Below, piece by piece: positions 23,209 through 34,984 of a stretch of DNA of 64,000 nt. The stretch lies in the NCBI GenBank assembly GCA_001972305.1, contig BDDD01000350.1, forward strand, positions 132,486 to 196,485, given 5' to 3'. This DNA comes from Cephalotus follicularis. Taxonomy: Eukaryota > Streptophyta > Magnoliopsida > Oxalidales > Cephalotaceae. The translations under genes and the position numbers were made by a program. The stretch's first letter is position 1. Each line of letters opens with the position of its first letter. The notes below the pieces were generated by a model, which did not search any database, was not told where the DNA came from, and was given only the letters and a program-made list of their open reading frames with translations.

Positions 23209-23553
23209 CCACACAAATCCACCATTTTCTTCACTATTCTACCGTTTCCTTACCAAATTTGGGCAGGTAAATTATGATTGTCGGCCCGCACTTCCTTTCT
23301 CTTCCTTTAATTCAATTCGGCCCAATATCATTCTTTCTTCATTATAACAATTAGCCCAATATCAAAATCAACACTCTTCATGTCCAAGTACTATGCCTTC
23401 CTTTATTTATCATAATTTGGCCCAAGGCCAAATATAAATATTTAAGCCCTAAATATTACTTATCCATTCAACTCAATTTGCAGTCCACTAACGGTATTAC
23501 ATTTTGTGCCCAATTTCCACCCTTTAGTATTTATAAAAATTCCGGGTATTACA

Positions 23554-23569
23554 ATCCTCCCCCCCCTTG
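23554..23569 (-). other. Polypurine tract of element X
   Basis: On the minus strand the sequence reads AAGGGGGGGGAGGAT and is followed at once by the TG of the 3' LTR. This is the standard plus-strand primer position. Confidence 0.8.
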
Positions 23570-24139
23570 TGGGAATCTCGTCCCGAGATTCAAGGTCAAA
23601 ACAGGAGAAAATGCATCATCCTTATGTCATTTCCATGCTTCAGCTGCACTCTTTCACTTCCATAACATTGTCGTAACATTGGCAATACACACTCATGTCA
23701 TTTCAATTCATCATTCTGGTGAAAGTCTGGAGGCCAACTAAATACATATACTATCCCATGCCAGCACATATAAATAGTTAACCGCGTACACCATCCAGAC
23801 ACAATATCGGTTCAATACGATTCAGTAACGGTACAGTCCTTCGTAATATGATCTATAACGGTACATTCTTCAATCATTTGTTCCATATTCCCGTCCATTT
23901 GGTCCATATCCATGCGATCCACAACAATTCCATCATCATGTTTTCGTTGCACATTCTAATGTCAAATCTGAGGCCAATAGACAATTTCTCGGCCCTGGTC
24001 TCCTGCTGAGTTCCCTTTTGCGGTGATCCGGTTAACTTTTCTGCTCTATTTCACAGCCCTTCTCTTAATTATTTAGTCCCTTTTCCATAGTTTTTGGCAC
24101 AAACTTTGGTCCCAAAGGACTCCATTCACCCACTTTAAA
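23570..24139. other. X internal region without recognisable gene
   Basis: It should hold the integrase C-terminus and 3' untranslated part of X. I see only decayed AT-rich sequence and a copy of a CATATAAATAGTTAAC block (23766) that also occurs twice near 26850-26930. Confidence 0.4.
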
Positions 24140-24420
24140 CTAACAAAATGGGGTCCCTTTAGACTGATTATCAGCCTGGGGACAGAAAACAATGTTGTAA
24201 TACCGTCGAGTACCTAGAGTTGCTTGTAATTTTCTCAGAATCGGGACATAATAAAGAGGGTCCTTGTCAGACACTACATGGATCGGCACTCCATGGAGCC
24301 TTACGTTCTTTGCAAAGCGCAAGCCTACTGTCCATTCAGGAGAGTAGATGGCTTGATCGTACGGAGAAGAGCACTTTTAGAGAAGCGATCAACAATTATT
24401 CATGTAACATTCGGGTTAGT
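24140..24420 (-). pseudogene. Integrase remnant of element X
   Basis: The open piece at 24140-24322 reads VRLHGVPIHVVSDKDP and later PQADNQS, which correspond to the second catalytic Asp region and the region just before the Glu of a Ty3-gypsy integrase. Only about 60 residues remain. Nothing before or after keeps a clear frame. Confidence 0.65.
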
Positions 24421-24779
24421 CGTTGTTCTTGGTAAACCAAGACGCTTCCTGTTGCGTTATTTTGTTTCATTGTGTACACTTTACCTTTCATGGTAAGTAT
24501 TGATCCCGTAATTTGATTAATGAGGCAAGCCCGCAGTAACTGTGCCTACTCATTCTTACTAAAATAAGCTTCGGATCCCAATACATCTTGCTAATCGTCG
24601 GATGCACCGAAAATTTGGAGCTGTGAGCGTATGACAACAGCTCATCCTTTAAGGACACAAATTCTGCCTCGGGATCATATTAATTCGTCACAACGAATCT
24701 AGAATCAAATTTCCATTCACTTCATCATTCATTATAGCCTCAAGCAGGATTCCATCCGTACATTGAGTTTCCAATAACA

Positions 24780-25194
24780 TTAGCGTACCCATTTATGGTA
24801 AATCATTAGGCAGGCTAACTGGCGACTTAATACGTCAGCCTCAATATTAGCTTTGCCTATAGGTACTGGATTACACAATTGTAGTATTTGGGTAACTCCG
24901 TGTGGCGTATATGGTCAGCCTTCCATTTTTACATCAAGACACAACTCAAGCCACTGCCTGATGCATCGCTGTACACTTCAAATCCTTCACTGCCTTCTGG
25001 TAAAGCCAAGATAGGCGCAGAAGTCAAACGATGTTTTGAGAACCTGGAAGCTCCGTTCACATTGTTCATTCCATTCAAAAGCCACACTCTTCTACGTTAA
25101 TCAGGTGAGAGGGGTAGTTATGCGTGAGAATCCTTCAACGAAACGACGGTGTATCCTCACGAGCCAAGGAAGCTTATTCACATTATTGTGCATG
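24780..25194 (-). pseudogene. RNase H remnant of element X
   Basis: On the minus strand, broken pieces of the RT-RNase H connection and RNase H can be read, such as RIHRRFVEGFS, EWNEQCERSFQ and IGKANIEA. Several stops and frameshifts are present. Its 5' side is interrupted by the GAGCTC-rich block at 25195-25710. Confidence 0.5.
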
Positions 25195-25710
25195 CATGCA
25201 AGGCAATAGTCAAGATTATATCATGCACAGGAGGGTGAGCTTGTAGTTGCCTACAGAGATTTCGGCGTTGCACGCTCACAATGTGAGGCACTCGGCATGC
25301 CTAGCAGAGCTCTGGACAGTGCTCGGTACCATGCTATGCTTAGGACACTGAGTGTTCATCCTCGACGTTATACACCATTCGTAGCAGAGGAGAGTTCTTA
25401 TGGAAGGGAACTACGGTGCACTACACCATTGTGTCCTCGAATGCATGAGTTAGAGCTCAGGACATAGGTTCGGCATGCATGGCAGACAAATACTCAGTGC
25501 ATACTGGCGCGTAGTTGCTATGCTCATTGTTGTCAGTGGAGATCTTGGAATGGCGTAGCATGCTCGGACATTACAAGAGGAGAGTAGTACACGGCACTTC
25601 GGTTGCATGGCTGTGGAGCTCGAGATGGAGAGCTCGATACGGTCACATGCAGAGGAGAGCCATGCGCGTTATCATGCGTGCATTAGCCCTCAGACCTCCG
25701 TCGCATTCAT
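25195..25710. repeat. X-LTR-like palindrome block inside X pol
   Basis: The block is rich in GAGCTC, GCATGC and GAGGAGAG, like the array in the X LTRs, but it sits between the RT and RNase H remnants. The RT frame runs down to about 25715 and RNase H resumes below 25195. No TG/CA ends or TSD are evident. It could be a fragment copied from an LTR. Confidence 0.6.
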
Positions 25711-25714
25711 TGGT

Positions 25715-26110
25715 CATTTTAGACTTTAGCCGCTTTAATCTTTAAAAGATCCACTTAACAATCTGGTGCTGGATATGATATGTCTCAAAAAGGCTACGTC
25801 TAACAACCAGAATTTTCATTTATTGAACTTGGCACATAACCGATGATCTTTAATAGTTTGCAGTGCGAAGTGTAGGTATTCTCCATGCTCCTCCATTATC
25901 CTTGAATGTACCAGGACATCATTAATAAAGACTACGATAACCCGATTGACATATGGACTGAACACTTCATTCATTAGACTCATAAATGCAGTTGGGGCAT
26001 TAGTCACCTCGAACAGCATTACTAAAATTTCCATGACGTCCATATCGTGATCTAGAAACTGTCTTCGGAATGTCTTCCCTTTAGACTTTGAGTTGATGAT
26101 ATCCAGCTCT
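25715..26110 (-). pseudogene. Reverse transcriptase remnant of element X
   Basis: The open piece at 25816-26043 has NAPTAFMSLMNEVFSPYV and the palm motif VFINDVL, in which the first catalytic Asp of the family is Asn. It ends in LCAKFNK, and a further decayed frame continues to about 25715. The N-terminal half of RT is not recognisable. Confidence 0.75.
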
Positions 26111-27541
26111 CAGATCTAGCTTAGAGAACACCGTTGATCCCCTCAGTCAATAAAATAACTCATCGATATGCAACAACTAATATTTATTTTTAACAGTCAC
26201 TCTATTGGGCTACAAATGATTGGTGCCCATGCGCAACGATTCCTCCTTTTTTTTAACAAACAAGACTGATGATTCACATGGAGAGCACTCGGTCGGAAGA
26301 AACCTCTATCGAGTAACTCCAGCAATTTCACATTTAATTCCTTCAATTTAGGGGAGCCATTCGATAGGGAGCTCTCGATATAGGTGATGTTATGGTATCA
26401 AGTCTGTAGAAAACTTCTACATCTCTATCAGGAGGTAGAGACGTTAGTTTTCCATGAACACGTCCAGGTATTCACTAATTACCGTGACAGCCTCATATTT
26501 TGGTACTCATCTGCTACTGTTCATAACATATGCCAATCAAGTATTACAACTTCGCCTTAAGAGTCTATGGGTCTTCATAGTAGACATTATTTGCTTCAGT
26601 TAGCGTTCCAAGGCTAGAACTGAGACTGCTCTGGCACATTGAAGGTCACACCTTCTTGTCTCAATCCACGTACGCATTACGTGCAATTAGCCCATAATTC
26701 CATGACCGTACAATCCGTAATCATTCAATTCATTCATTCAAAATCCATTTATTCTCATTCCATTCAGTTTCAATTCGATACTATTTATGCCCACTTAACA
26801 TTCTGCTGGGAATCTAGAAGTTGACTTGTTATATATTTATCTTCCCATACCAACATATATATAAATAGTTAACATGTAGTGGTTGACTAAATATATATAT
26901 ACTGTTCCATACCAGTATATATATAAGTAGTTAACCGCATCCCCTTTTTAATCAGTCATTCATTCACTTAGTCGTCCAGTCAATCATTCAATCATTCACT
27001 CAGTCCTACATTCAATTATTCATTATACGATCATATATTCAATCCTTCATTCAGTCAATCCATTATACAATCAATCATTCACCCAATTCCTCATTAGCTA
27101 GTCCCTGAGGGTTCTAGCTTAGGATCTATTAAACCATTCACTCAATCAATTATTTAATCAGTCACTTATCATTTGATATGAAAATCGTTCTGTCAAAAAC
27201 TTATGCTTTTAGGTCCATCCAATCAATCATTCGTTCATTCCAGTCCATACAGTTTGTCACTTCTCCAGTTCATTCAATTAGTCACTTGTCCATTTCATAC
27301 ATCATGGACCTCACTACCATTTCATCCTCTTGGGCTGCATTCACTCCTTATGTATCTCTATTTGATCGAGTACGTCTAATCGATGGCTTGGCTCTCGCCC
27401 CTTGTGCAGTTCTACTTCGACGACCATTCATTTTCACTTGTGTATAACAATGAAGGGTTAATTTCCACTCATCTTATCCGCATGCAATTAACTTTGTAAG
27501 ACAAGGACTCCTTACTGGGATATCCAGAATAGGAGAACCGC
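26111..27541. other. X internal region, gag and protease not recognisable
   Basis: Gag and protease should lie here, but I find no zinc knuckle or DTGA/DSGA loop. Bases 26690-27300 are low-complexity CATTCA-rich sequence. Two copies of a CCATACCA-N-ATATATATAA-N-AGTTAAC block lie at about 26848 and 26911. Confidence 0.4.
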
Positions 27542-27554
27542 GGCTCTGATACCA
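27542..27554 (-). other. Primer-binding site of element X
   Basis: TGGTATCAGAGCC on the minus strand is a perfect 13-base match to the 3' end of plant initiator Met tRNA as used by many gypsy and copia elements. It lies four bases from the 5' LTR. Confidence 0.9.
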
Positions 27555-27558
27555 AGAC

Positions 27559-28697
27559 TGTAATGCCCCAAACCCCAAGGGTCAACCCCCAAGGTTTGAC
27601 GCACTACGAATAGTATCATTCATTTACTATTATTCAATGGAAATTAAAAACTTTTAACTATATAATAATGCATGCAGAACAGTCCAATAAAACATTACTT
27701 ATGTGGATAAAGCCCAAGGTTCTACAATACATTCATAAATAAAGCTCTGCCACAAGTCGACAGGTCATAAACAAAAATACAATAATTTATCACTATACTT
27801 CAGGGGTCGTCGAACTGCGATGAGAGGGAGGAGACACATTCGGGGCTTCAACCCTCAACTTGCTGCGAAGCTCCACCTGTACCTGACCCATTACATTAAA
27901 ATGCATGCAATGGGTCAGTGATCACTGGTCGTGTAGGAACACCACCATACGTTTATGGAATGCAGATGTAGCAAGCATATGCAGTTCAAATGAGAGATGC
28001 AGTAAATACAGTATAGTCAAATCAGTAAACAGTCATTAATAATCACTCACAGTAAATCCTAACTCGGCATCCCCTACTGATGGAGGAGTGATAACGCACT
28101 CCAAACGTTAAAGCATAGGAGCCGGGACAGGAATAACATTACACTGTAGGCGGATAGGTTACTTGGGTTCCTCGGCTTTAGGAAAACCAATATACGCGCT
28201 CTAGGCATTAAAGGCAGAGGAGAGGAACATTGACATTATACAGTATTAGTAACAGTCATTCAGTACACTATACAATAATAATAACATTAGCAGTAACAAT
28301 CAGTGTAGCTCATCTTGGTCGATGATCAGTCGACTCATCTTAGTTGGTGATCCGATGGCTCATCTCGGTCGGTGATCCATCAGGCTATCTCAGTGATCCA
28401 CCAGACTCAACAAAATTGGTGATCCTTTAGGTCATCTCAAAGATAGCCTTACCGGCTTATCTCGGTTGGTGATACCGTAGACTCATCTCGGTTGGTGATC
28501 CGGTACAGCATGGTACATTATTATTACATTAACAGTACACTAACACAATAGTAACATTACATCCACTGTGTGGTCTACCTTTACCTCTTTACACTGCATT
28601 ATACTATGATAACTATAATATTTGTATGCCACACTTATCACCATTCTCATTTCTCTGCACTTATCCTTCATTCATTAATGTATCTCACCGACCTTAT

Positions 28698-28731
<34 letters not shown>

Positions 28732-31217
28732 ATCTGCACTTTTCTAATAATAAACTCCTTTCACTCCATCATTTCCATCACTCACATATTACTTTAATAT
28801 TCTTCTTTTACAGTGGCCATTTATTGCTCACTCCGGTGCCGAAACATATAATAAGGCATGCATGGATGCATGTCCCTAGAAAGTTAGATATTGCATTAAA
28901 AGGACACATACATAGAGTTTGGCACAGGCATGTCTCCCGACTCAGCACTGTCATGGACTGCGCGTTATGGAGGGCTCCATCGCGCGACAGTGAAGAGCTC
29001 TTACCCTAGTGAGGTGTGGCAGTGGAGGCTCGGCATGCATGGCGCATGGGTGCCATGTTGGGTCACATGGTATGCTCGACACTTACCATTTCTACGCTCG
29101 AGTATTATCGAAGGAGAGCTTAATCACGGCGTTGCGTGCTCGGCGGTGCCAAAGGAGATCTCGGGCTTACAGGGTACATAAGGGATCCGTACAGGGCACT
29201 ATTCAGGCGCTTATCATTTCACGCTCTGGATGTAGGGTGTACAGTGTTACCTGCATGCTCGGCATTTTAGATGGATATGCTCAATGTTTGGCCAGAGGAG
29301 GCATTGGACGCGTTTCATGGAAGAGCTCTGGTGTGCCACATAACAAGCTCTAGCGTGCATGCAGTGCACGCCCGTGGTGGTGAGCTCTGACGCATGCATG
29401 TCTACAATGGTGTGTTTCTCTTGAGGGTATTATGGGGAGCTCGGCCATAGCACGACATGCTTGGGGATGCATGCACGCATGATGGTGAGCTCAGCACCCT
29501 AGTGCCACCGCGGCGCCATTACTGATAGAGCCTGGCACCTTGGCACCATGGCTCCTCGGAATGCATGCTCAGCAGTGGCACCTCTGACATGATGGTTGGC
29601 ACCTCGGGAAAGCCAGCGCTGGCACCTCGGACAACGTTGGGTAGCATCCCAGGCATGCTCCTCTGCACAACATGTGGCACCTCTATCACACTCCTGGGTG
29701 CACCATGACAGCTCGGGCACTCTTCCCAGGCGTATGTTGGGGCGTCTCCTATGTACAATGGCAGCTCGGGCAGTGGATCCCCCGTACCTCAGCAAATGGC
29801 ACCTCGGCACCTTGGGAATCATGGGAGCACAACGCACACTGGAGGGAAGCTCGGGCGTTACTGTACAACCTTGGCAGTGGTGGTGGTACGTCGGCACCCC
29901 TGGCGCATGATTGCTTGGCTCATGGAAACTTCTGCTACATGCATTTCGGGAGCTCTGGCGCACGGCAGGGGAAGCCATGGTCGGCTCCTGAGGCGCATGG
30001 CTCCTCGGCGCATGCACCCCAGGCGCATGGCTCCTCAAGCGTTCATGGTGGTGAGCTCAGCGCTTGGTACTGGGGCACTTACAATGCATGCGCTGGTGCA
30101 AGGCATCTTGGGAGCACGACACCTTCCCTTGCATGCTTGAACCCACGGTCGCACACCGGCAATGGTATCTCAGACGCTTGGCAGAGGAGAGCCATGGTTA
30201 GCACATGGCGTCCTCCGCAATTCGGCATGTGTAGGACGCATGCAGTGGGCTGTAGAGAATCATGCTTGGCACCATGCATCCCAAGTTCTTTGCTGTAGAG
30301 AGCACTTAGTGCGCATACAATAAGGGAGCTTGATGTGCACTGCATGGCGTACATGGACGCATGTGAAGAGGGTAAGAGAGTTCGATGGTATAGCGTGCAC
30401 AGTACCTCATCAGTGCACAACATATAAATATACATATATAGGCATTCCCTTAATTCCTTTACTCAGTGGTGCTAGAGAACCTGACCAAAAACACTTAATC
30501 ATTCTATCATTGCCTATCTCTAGCCTGGGCAATTACAATTTCATAGCATCTAACATTAGACAAAAAAGGGAGGACAAAAAAGTGAGGACACTGAGTAGGA
30601 AGTAGATCCTACCTGGATTTGATGAGCTCTAGCACACTTCCTCCACAGGTTCCTCCTTTGCCTTCACTTCATTTTCCTTTGCTCCCTGGTAGCTCCTTTC
30701 TTATCTATTTCTATGTTGGAGATGAGGGGATTTAATTAAAGTGGGAGAGAAGGAGACAAGAACTCTCCAGATGACGGCCATCTCCCTGTCTCTTTCTCCC
30801 CAAAATATCAGCAGCCATCCCCACGCTCTCCTTTCTGTTTTATGTAGCCAGCAAGGAACACTCTAGAATTCCCTACACAAATCCACCATTTTCTTCACTA
30901 TTCTACCGTTTCCTTACGAAATTTGGGCTGGTAAATTATTATGGTCGGCCCACACTTCCTTTCTCTTCCTTTAATTAAATTTGGGCCAATATCCTTCTTT
31001 CTTCATTATAACAATTAGCCCAATATCAAACTCAACACTCTTGAAGCCCAAGTACTATGCCTTCCTTTATTTATCATAATTTGGCGCAAGGGAAAATATA
31101 AATATTTAAGCCCAAAATATTGCTTATCCATTTAACTCAATTTCCAGTCCAATAATGGTATTACATTCTTGGCCCAATTTCCACCCTTTAGTATTTATAA
31201 AAATTCCAGGTATTACA
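27559..31217 (-). repeat. 5' LTR of element X
   Basis: It runs 3659 bp from TGTAATGCCCC to GGTATTACA. It has the same order as the other X LTRs: AT-rich end, ~25-bp tandem repeat (28305-28505), (AT)n (28692-28729), GAGCTC/GCATGC array (28840-30380) and U3. The open frames of 100-208 codons on both strands (for example 29499-30038 and 29672-30298) are composition artefacts of the array. Confidence 0.9.
28840..30380. repeat. GAGCTC/GCATGC palindrome array in X 5' LTR
   Basis: Same array as in the two other X LTRs. It includes a local repeat of GGCGCATGGCTCCTC-like units near 29990-30040 that the 3' LTR lacks, so unit number varies. Confidence 0.75.
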
Positions 31218-31366
31218 GTAGGATTTTCAGATATGGAAATATGTTTTGATATCTTTTTCGAATTTTGTTCGAAAATACTGTTTTGAAATGGTTTTGGATT
31301 AAATCCTATTGATTTTGTTATATAATAAATTTCAGTCTCATTTTATGAAACAAGTACGAATACTTT
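31218..31366 (+). repeat. LTR-like fragment V, third part
   Basis: It begins with the right TSD copy of element X (GTAGG) and ends at the start of the Z LTR. It is AT-rich and resembles the middle of LTR Y read in reverse complement (TATGGAAA and TTTTCGAA blocks). Confidence 0.45.
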
Positions 31367-34197
31367 GGTAACGCCCGGGATTTTAAAATGTTGTAATTTC
31401 ACGATGTAAATGTTTTTTTTACGGAATCGATAAAACGATGGATTTCCCGACTTTGATGATGTTTTCCAAACTCTAATGACATTGATTTTGGAATAAAAAT
31501 GTTAGTGAAATGTTAAAGCTATTGTTAAGTCAAAACAGCGCAGTTTTGGGGTAAACGCGTCGACGACTTAAGGAAAGCGTCAACGCCTATGGGGACAAGG
31601 GGCTCACGTAAGTGCATGCAGATGCACGTCAATGCAGTCGAGAACATCGACGCCCTTGTGTAAAAAGGGAAAAGACGTCGATGTCTAAAGAAGACGTCAA
31701 TGCGTAATATCGAATGTCAGGCACGTTATTCTGCTGACAGAATAACGTGCAAAGGGAAATGATTTAGGGCCTTTGGCAGGCGCCTTGAGGCATGAAATGG
31801 GACATGTTGAGCATCCATATGGCTCCCTGACCTGCATGACTTAAGTTGTGAGGGTAAGGGTGACACGTGTGATAGCATGCAACAAGTGCAAAGTGGTGAG
31901 GGACATGTAAGCATGCAGTTGATGGTTAGAGGGAGTATGGCATTGTCCGACTTTAGAGCTGAGACAAAGGGCTGAGAAACGAGATCAGCTATTGCATGCA
32001 AGGGTGGGTAGTGTCCTAGACACATGTGACCTGCAAAAACGCAGAGGAAGTAAAGAACAAAAACAAGAAAGGGAAGAGAACAGGTGTGTGAGTGTGAGAG
32101 TGCATTCAAGGCAGGGAGGAAGAAAGAGAAGGGAACCATCAGCTTAAATGTACCTTCTCCTTCACCTCTCTCTTGCTGAAACACGTGTGAAAAGAAAAAG
32201 GTGTGAAACCAGTGAGTTTCAAGAGAAACCAGTGAGAGAAGGAAAGGGAACCTCCACCATTGTTGTGCATTTTTGAGGTTGGGACTTGAAGCTTGTGGCT
32301 AGCAGCAACGGGACGATCCATGGAGCTGCTGTGGCCGGTTCTAGGACTTAAAGAGGTGGAATTTCTAGTTCCTAACTTGGAACAAAAAGGAAGGGCAGCC
32401 ATAATCGTACTCTTGAACTTAATATTAATGCATGGACAATGGTTTTTGTGCATAGTTTCTATGGTTGTTGAACTATTTTTGATCACTGGATCAATGCCAT
32501 GTTATGTTGGGTATGTGATATGTATTTGCATGTTGGTTTTCTGGCTTGATTAAATGTTGTCTTACATGTATATGGACTATGTTAGTTACTGCTTGTCACG
32601 TTGTGAGGAAGAAGACGACTGGTGTTCGAAAAAACGTCGACGCCTTTGAAGAACATCGACGCCTTTGGGTTATCTGCTTGGATATTGACGTATTATACGT
32701 CGATTCCTAAGGTTTCTACCTTAAACCGTCGATGCCTTAAGCAATACGCTGACGTTTAAGGTTGCATAACTTGAACATCGATGTGTATAAGTTAGACATC
32801 GACGTCTTCAAACAGTGGAAAGCACTGACGCTAAGGACTTGAGCGTCGACATTACGGAACAAAGACATTGAAGCCTAATAATAGACATTGACGACTTCTG
32901 GTACTGTTTGGAAGTTTTCTTACTTAATGATATGAAACGATCCCGACTCCTATTAGGATGTATTTGAGCATTTGTATGCATCGCATATGCACTGTTTACT
33001 GCTTGTTTATTGGCTGTCTATAAATCGTTTACGATTTCTAAGTTATGATATTTAGAAATGCAATTGTGAACTCGGAATACACTGTTTTAAGTACGAAAAT
33101 ATATATTGGTTAATAATGTATTTTCGGACAAACTGGGAAAGCGATTTCCACTACTGAATTGTTTAAAGTATTTTCTATCTATTAGAAATACATATTTCAA
33201 ATGTTATCACTTTCGAAAAGAGTTTCAAATAACCTACCTGTTGTTGATCTATCGATCATTACTGTACTGTTTACTGCACTATTTACTGTGACTATTCACT
33301 GTTTGCTCTGTGAATTTTATGTGTTTGTGCTTGAGCCACTAGTTGCATGGCAGAGACTGCCAGCGTTGGCTAGTGACAGGGTTGACCTAGGAGCCAGGAG
33401 TTGGCTGGGTAACTCACTGTAGTGTACTGTTGTCTTGCTTGGTTGCCTGGAGAAGGAACCGAAGTGGGAGTGTAGCGTGGGGCCAGGAGTTGGCGGCATT
33501 GCACATACTGCCTGCCTGTTGTGGTCCCTTTGTGGACTTACTGTACTAGTTGTTAGTCCTTCTCGGACTTTACTGTGACTGTTGATGTAGCCCTGGCCGT
33601 GTTACTACTGTACTGTTGTTGCATACATATATTTTAGTAGATATGTCCCTACTTTTATTTTACTGTAACGCTAACTTATATATATTTTCACATATCTATA
33701 AACTGGTATTTTCTACTGCACTGCATCATTTACGCATACATTTCATGACATGCATGTAATGTTGATCCCAAAGTACTCTTATAACTTAGCCGAGTGAGGA
33801 CAAAGACTAACCCCCTACTTTACAGATTGATGCAGTGGACCAGTTTTGGAACCAGCATGGATGAAGTACAAGTTTCTTTTTAATAATCTTTTTACCAGGG
33901 GTTATGTCCCCTTTGGGTACTGTGTACTGTATTTTTCCAGTTACTAGACTTTTGATGTTACTGGATAATGACTTATGGATCACGCTCCGTTTTGTGGTCT
34001 TTTAACTATGACTGACTTGTATTGGGTAGCGTTCCGTATGGGAGGCACATTACGTGTTTTTCAGCTTATGAGTTTAATGCTTCCGCAACTGATATCTTGT
34101 TTAAACGTTTAAATTTTATGGTATTTTCATAAGCTGAATCTTGATGTTAATTTCCTTTGCCACCTTTATATGTGTTTATCGAAAGCGGGTTGTGAAA
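31367..34197 (+). repeat. 5' LTR of element Z
   Basis: It starts GGTAACGCCCGGG, against TGTAACGCCCGGG in the solo copy, so the first base appears mutated. It ends before the PBS. Palindrome clusters lie at 31555-31705 and 32625-32890. The conserved block TTAGCCGAGTGAGGACAA is near 33787. Confidence 0.8.
31555..32890. repeat. Two palindrome clusters in LTR Z
   Basis: Cluster one (31555-31705) has GCGTCGACGAC, GCGTCAACGCC and ACGTCGATGTC. Cluster two (32625-32890) has ACGTCGACGCC, ACATCGACGCC, CGTCGATGCC and GCGTCGACATT. Variants mostly differ by CG to TG or CA changes. Confidence 0.7.
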
Positions 34198-34201
34198 AGA
34201 G

Positions 34202-34213
34202 TGGTATCAAAGC
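34202..34213 (+). other. Primer-binding site of element Z
   Basis: TGGTATCAAAGC is one base different from the initiator-Met PBS. It is four bases after the LTR end. Confidence 0.8.
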
Positions 34214-34375
34214 TTATATACCTTTTGTAAGCTATCGCTAGGATACTATCTTTGGCAACCAATGTTTTGATACTACAATAATGGTATTTGAGCATATTTC
34301 ATATATCCTTATACAATTAACCAAGTATTTCCTTGAAGATGCCTTACTGATGACATCCTCACTATAGGAACAAAG

Positions 34376-34984
34376 ATGGACGGAAAAGAAAGAGCTAAGG
34401 TTGTTGAGGGGAGTGCTCCTCAGGGAATAAATTATGGGAAAGACCCACTGGATCGAATGGCCGACTACTTTCAAAAGCAGATGGCTATGGATGCGGCCAA
34501 CATAGAAGACATGCGACGATGGTACACGAATCGCATAAATGACCATTTCCATCGACATATGGCTGCTAATACGGTACGCCTAGAAGAAATGCGGCAATTG
34601 TGTATTGAAACCCAGCAAGCTAAACGGACTAGGTTAACTCCTCTGGAGTGGCAAGATGGTGACTCTTCGACCAAGTCATCAAGGCATAGCTCTCAACAAA
34701 GAGCCGCTCAAGGAACTCCTGGTCAAGGGAGTAAGGTGAAATCTCAAAATTGCTTTCAGTGTGGTCGTTCAGGCCACATGCAAAGGGATTGTTGGAAAAG
34801 GAATGGGTTGTGCTTAAGGTGTGGGGCCTCTAACCATTTGCGGAGGGATTGTCCAGAGAGACAGGGAGCAATACCTACTGGACCTATGAGTAATAGTGAT
34901 TCTACAGCTGGACCTTCGCAGTGGGGAAGCAAGGGCAAGGGCATCATCATAGGTAATTTTCACTCTTACTTGCATCATACTTGA
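34376..34984 (+). CDS. gag: Short gag of element Z with two zinc knuckles
   Basis: This intact 202-residue frame starts about 160 bp after the PBS. Residues 126-139 (CFQCGRSGHMQRDC) and 146-159 (CLRCGASNHLRRDC) are CCHC zinc knuckles that bind RNA. The N-terminus (DRMADYFQKQM) matches the start of G gag, and a 26-residue tandem duplication follows (from 34451 and 34529). The central capsid region, present in G and W gag, is absent. It may be a deletion product kept open by chance, or the nucleocapsid-type protein of a non-autonomous element. Particle formation would need Gag from another element. Confidence 0.65.
   Translation: MDGKERAKVVEGSAPQGINYGKDPLDRMADYFQKQMAMDAANIEDMRRWYTNRINDHFHRHMAANTVRLEEMRQLCIETQQAKRTRLTPLEWQDGDSSTKSSRHSSQQRAAQGTPGQGSKVKSQNCFQCGRSGHMQRDCWKRNGLCLRCGASNHLRRDCPERQGAIPTGPMSNSDSTAGPSQWGSKGKGIIIGNFHSYLHHT

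Larger units (their letters stand above)
16492..23553 (-). repeat. 3' LTR of element X, with two inserts
   Basis: It starts TGTAACACCCC on the plus strand and ends GGGTATTACA at the PPT. Without the solo Y LTR (16624-19305 plus TSD) and the ~860-bp G-LTR fragment (22353-23208), it matches the 5' LTR in length and order. It has a short local duplication at 21960-22015 (CAAAAACACTCAATCATTC twice) that the 5' LTR lacks. Confidence 0.85.
16492..31217 (-). mobile_element. Full but decayed gypsy element X
   Basis: Read on the minus strand: 5' LTR 31217-27559, a perfect 13-base initiator-Met PBS, remnants of RT, RNase H and integrase, PPT, and 3' LTR 23553-16492. The termini are TG…CA. The flanking 5-mers are GTATG (left) and GTAGG (right), a TSD with one mismatch. 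The 3' LTR hosts a solo Y LTR and a fragment of a G LTR. The internal region is only 4 kb and lacks recognisable gag, so the element could not move on its own. Confidence 0.85.

Noticed and set aside
29499..30298. Frames of 179 (minus) and 208 (plus) codons in X 5' LTR
   Set aside because: Same reason as above. The homologous places in the two other X LTRs do not keep these frames.
31726..32486. Frames of 152 and 115 codons on the minus strand in LTR Z
   Set aside because: They are antisense to an LTR and are not preserved in the solo Z copy at 53932-56597.
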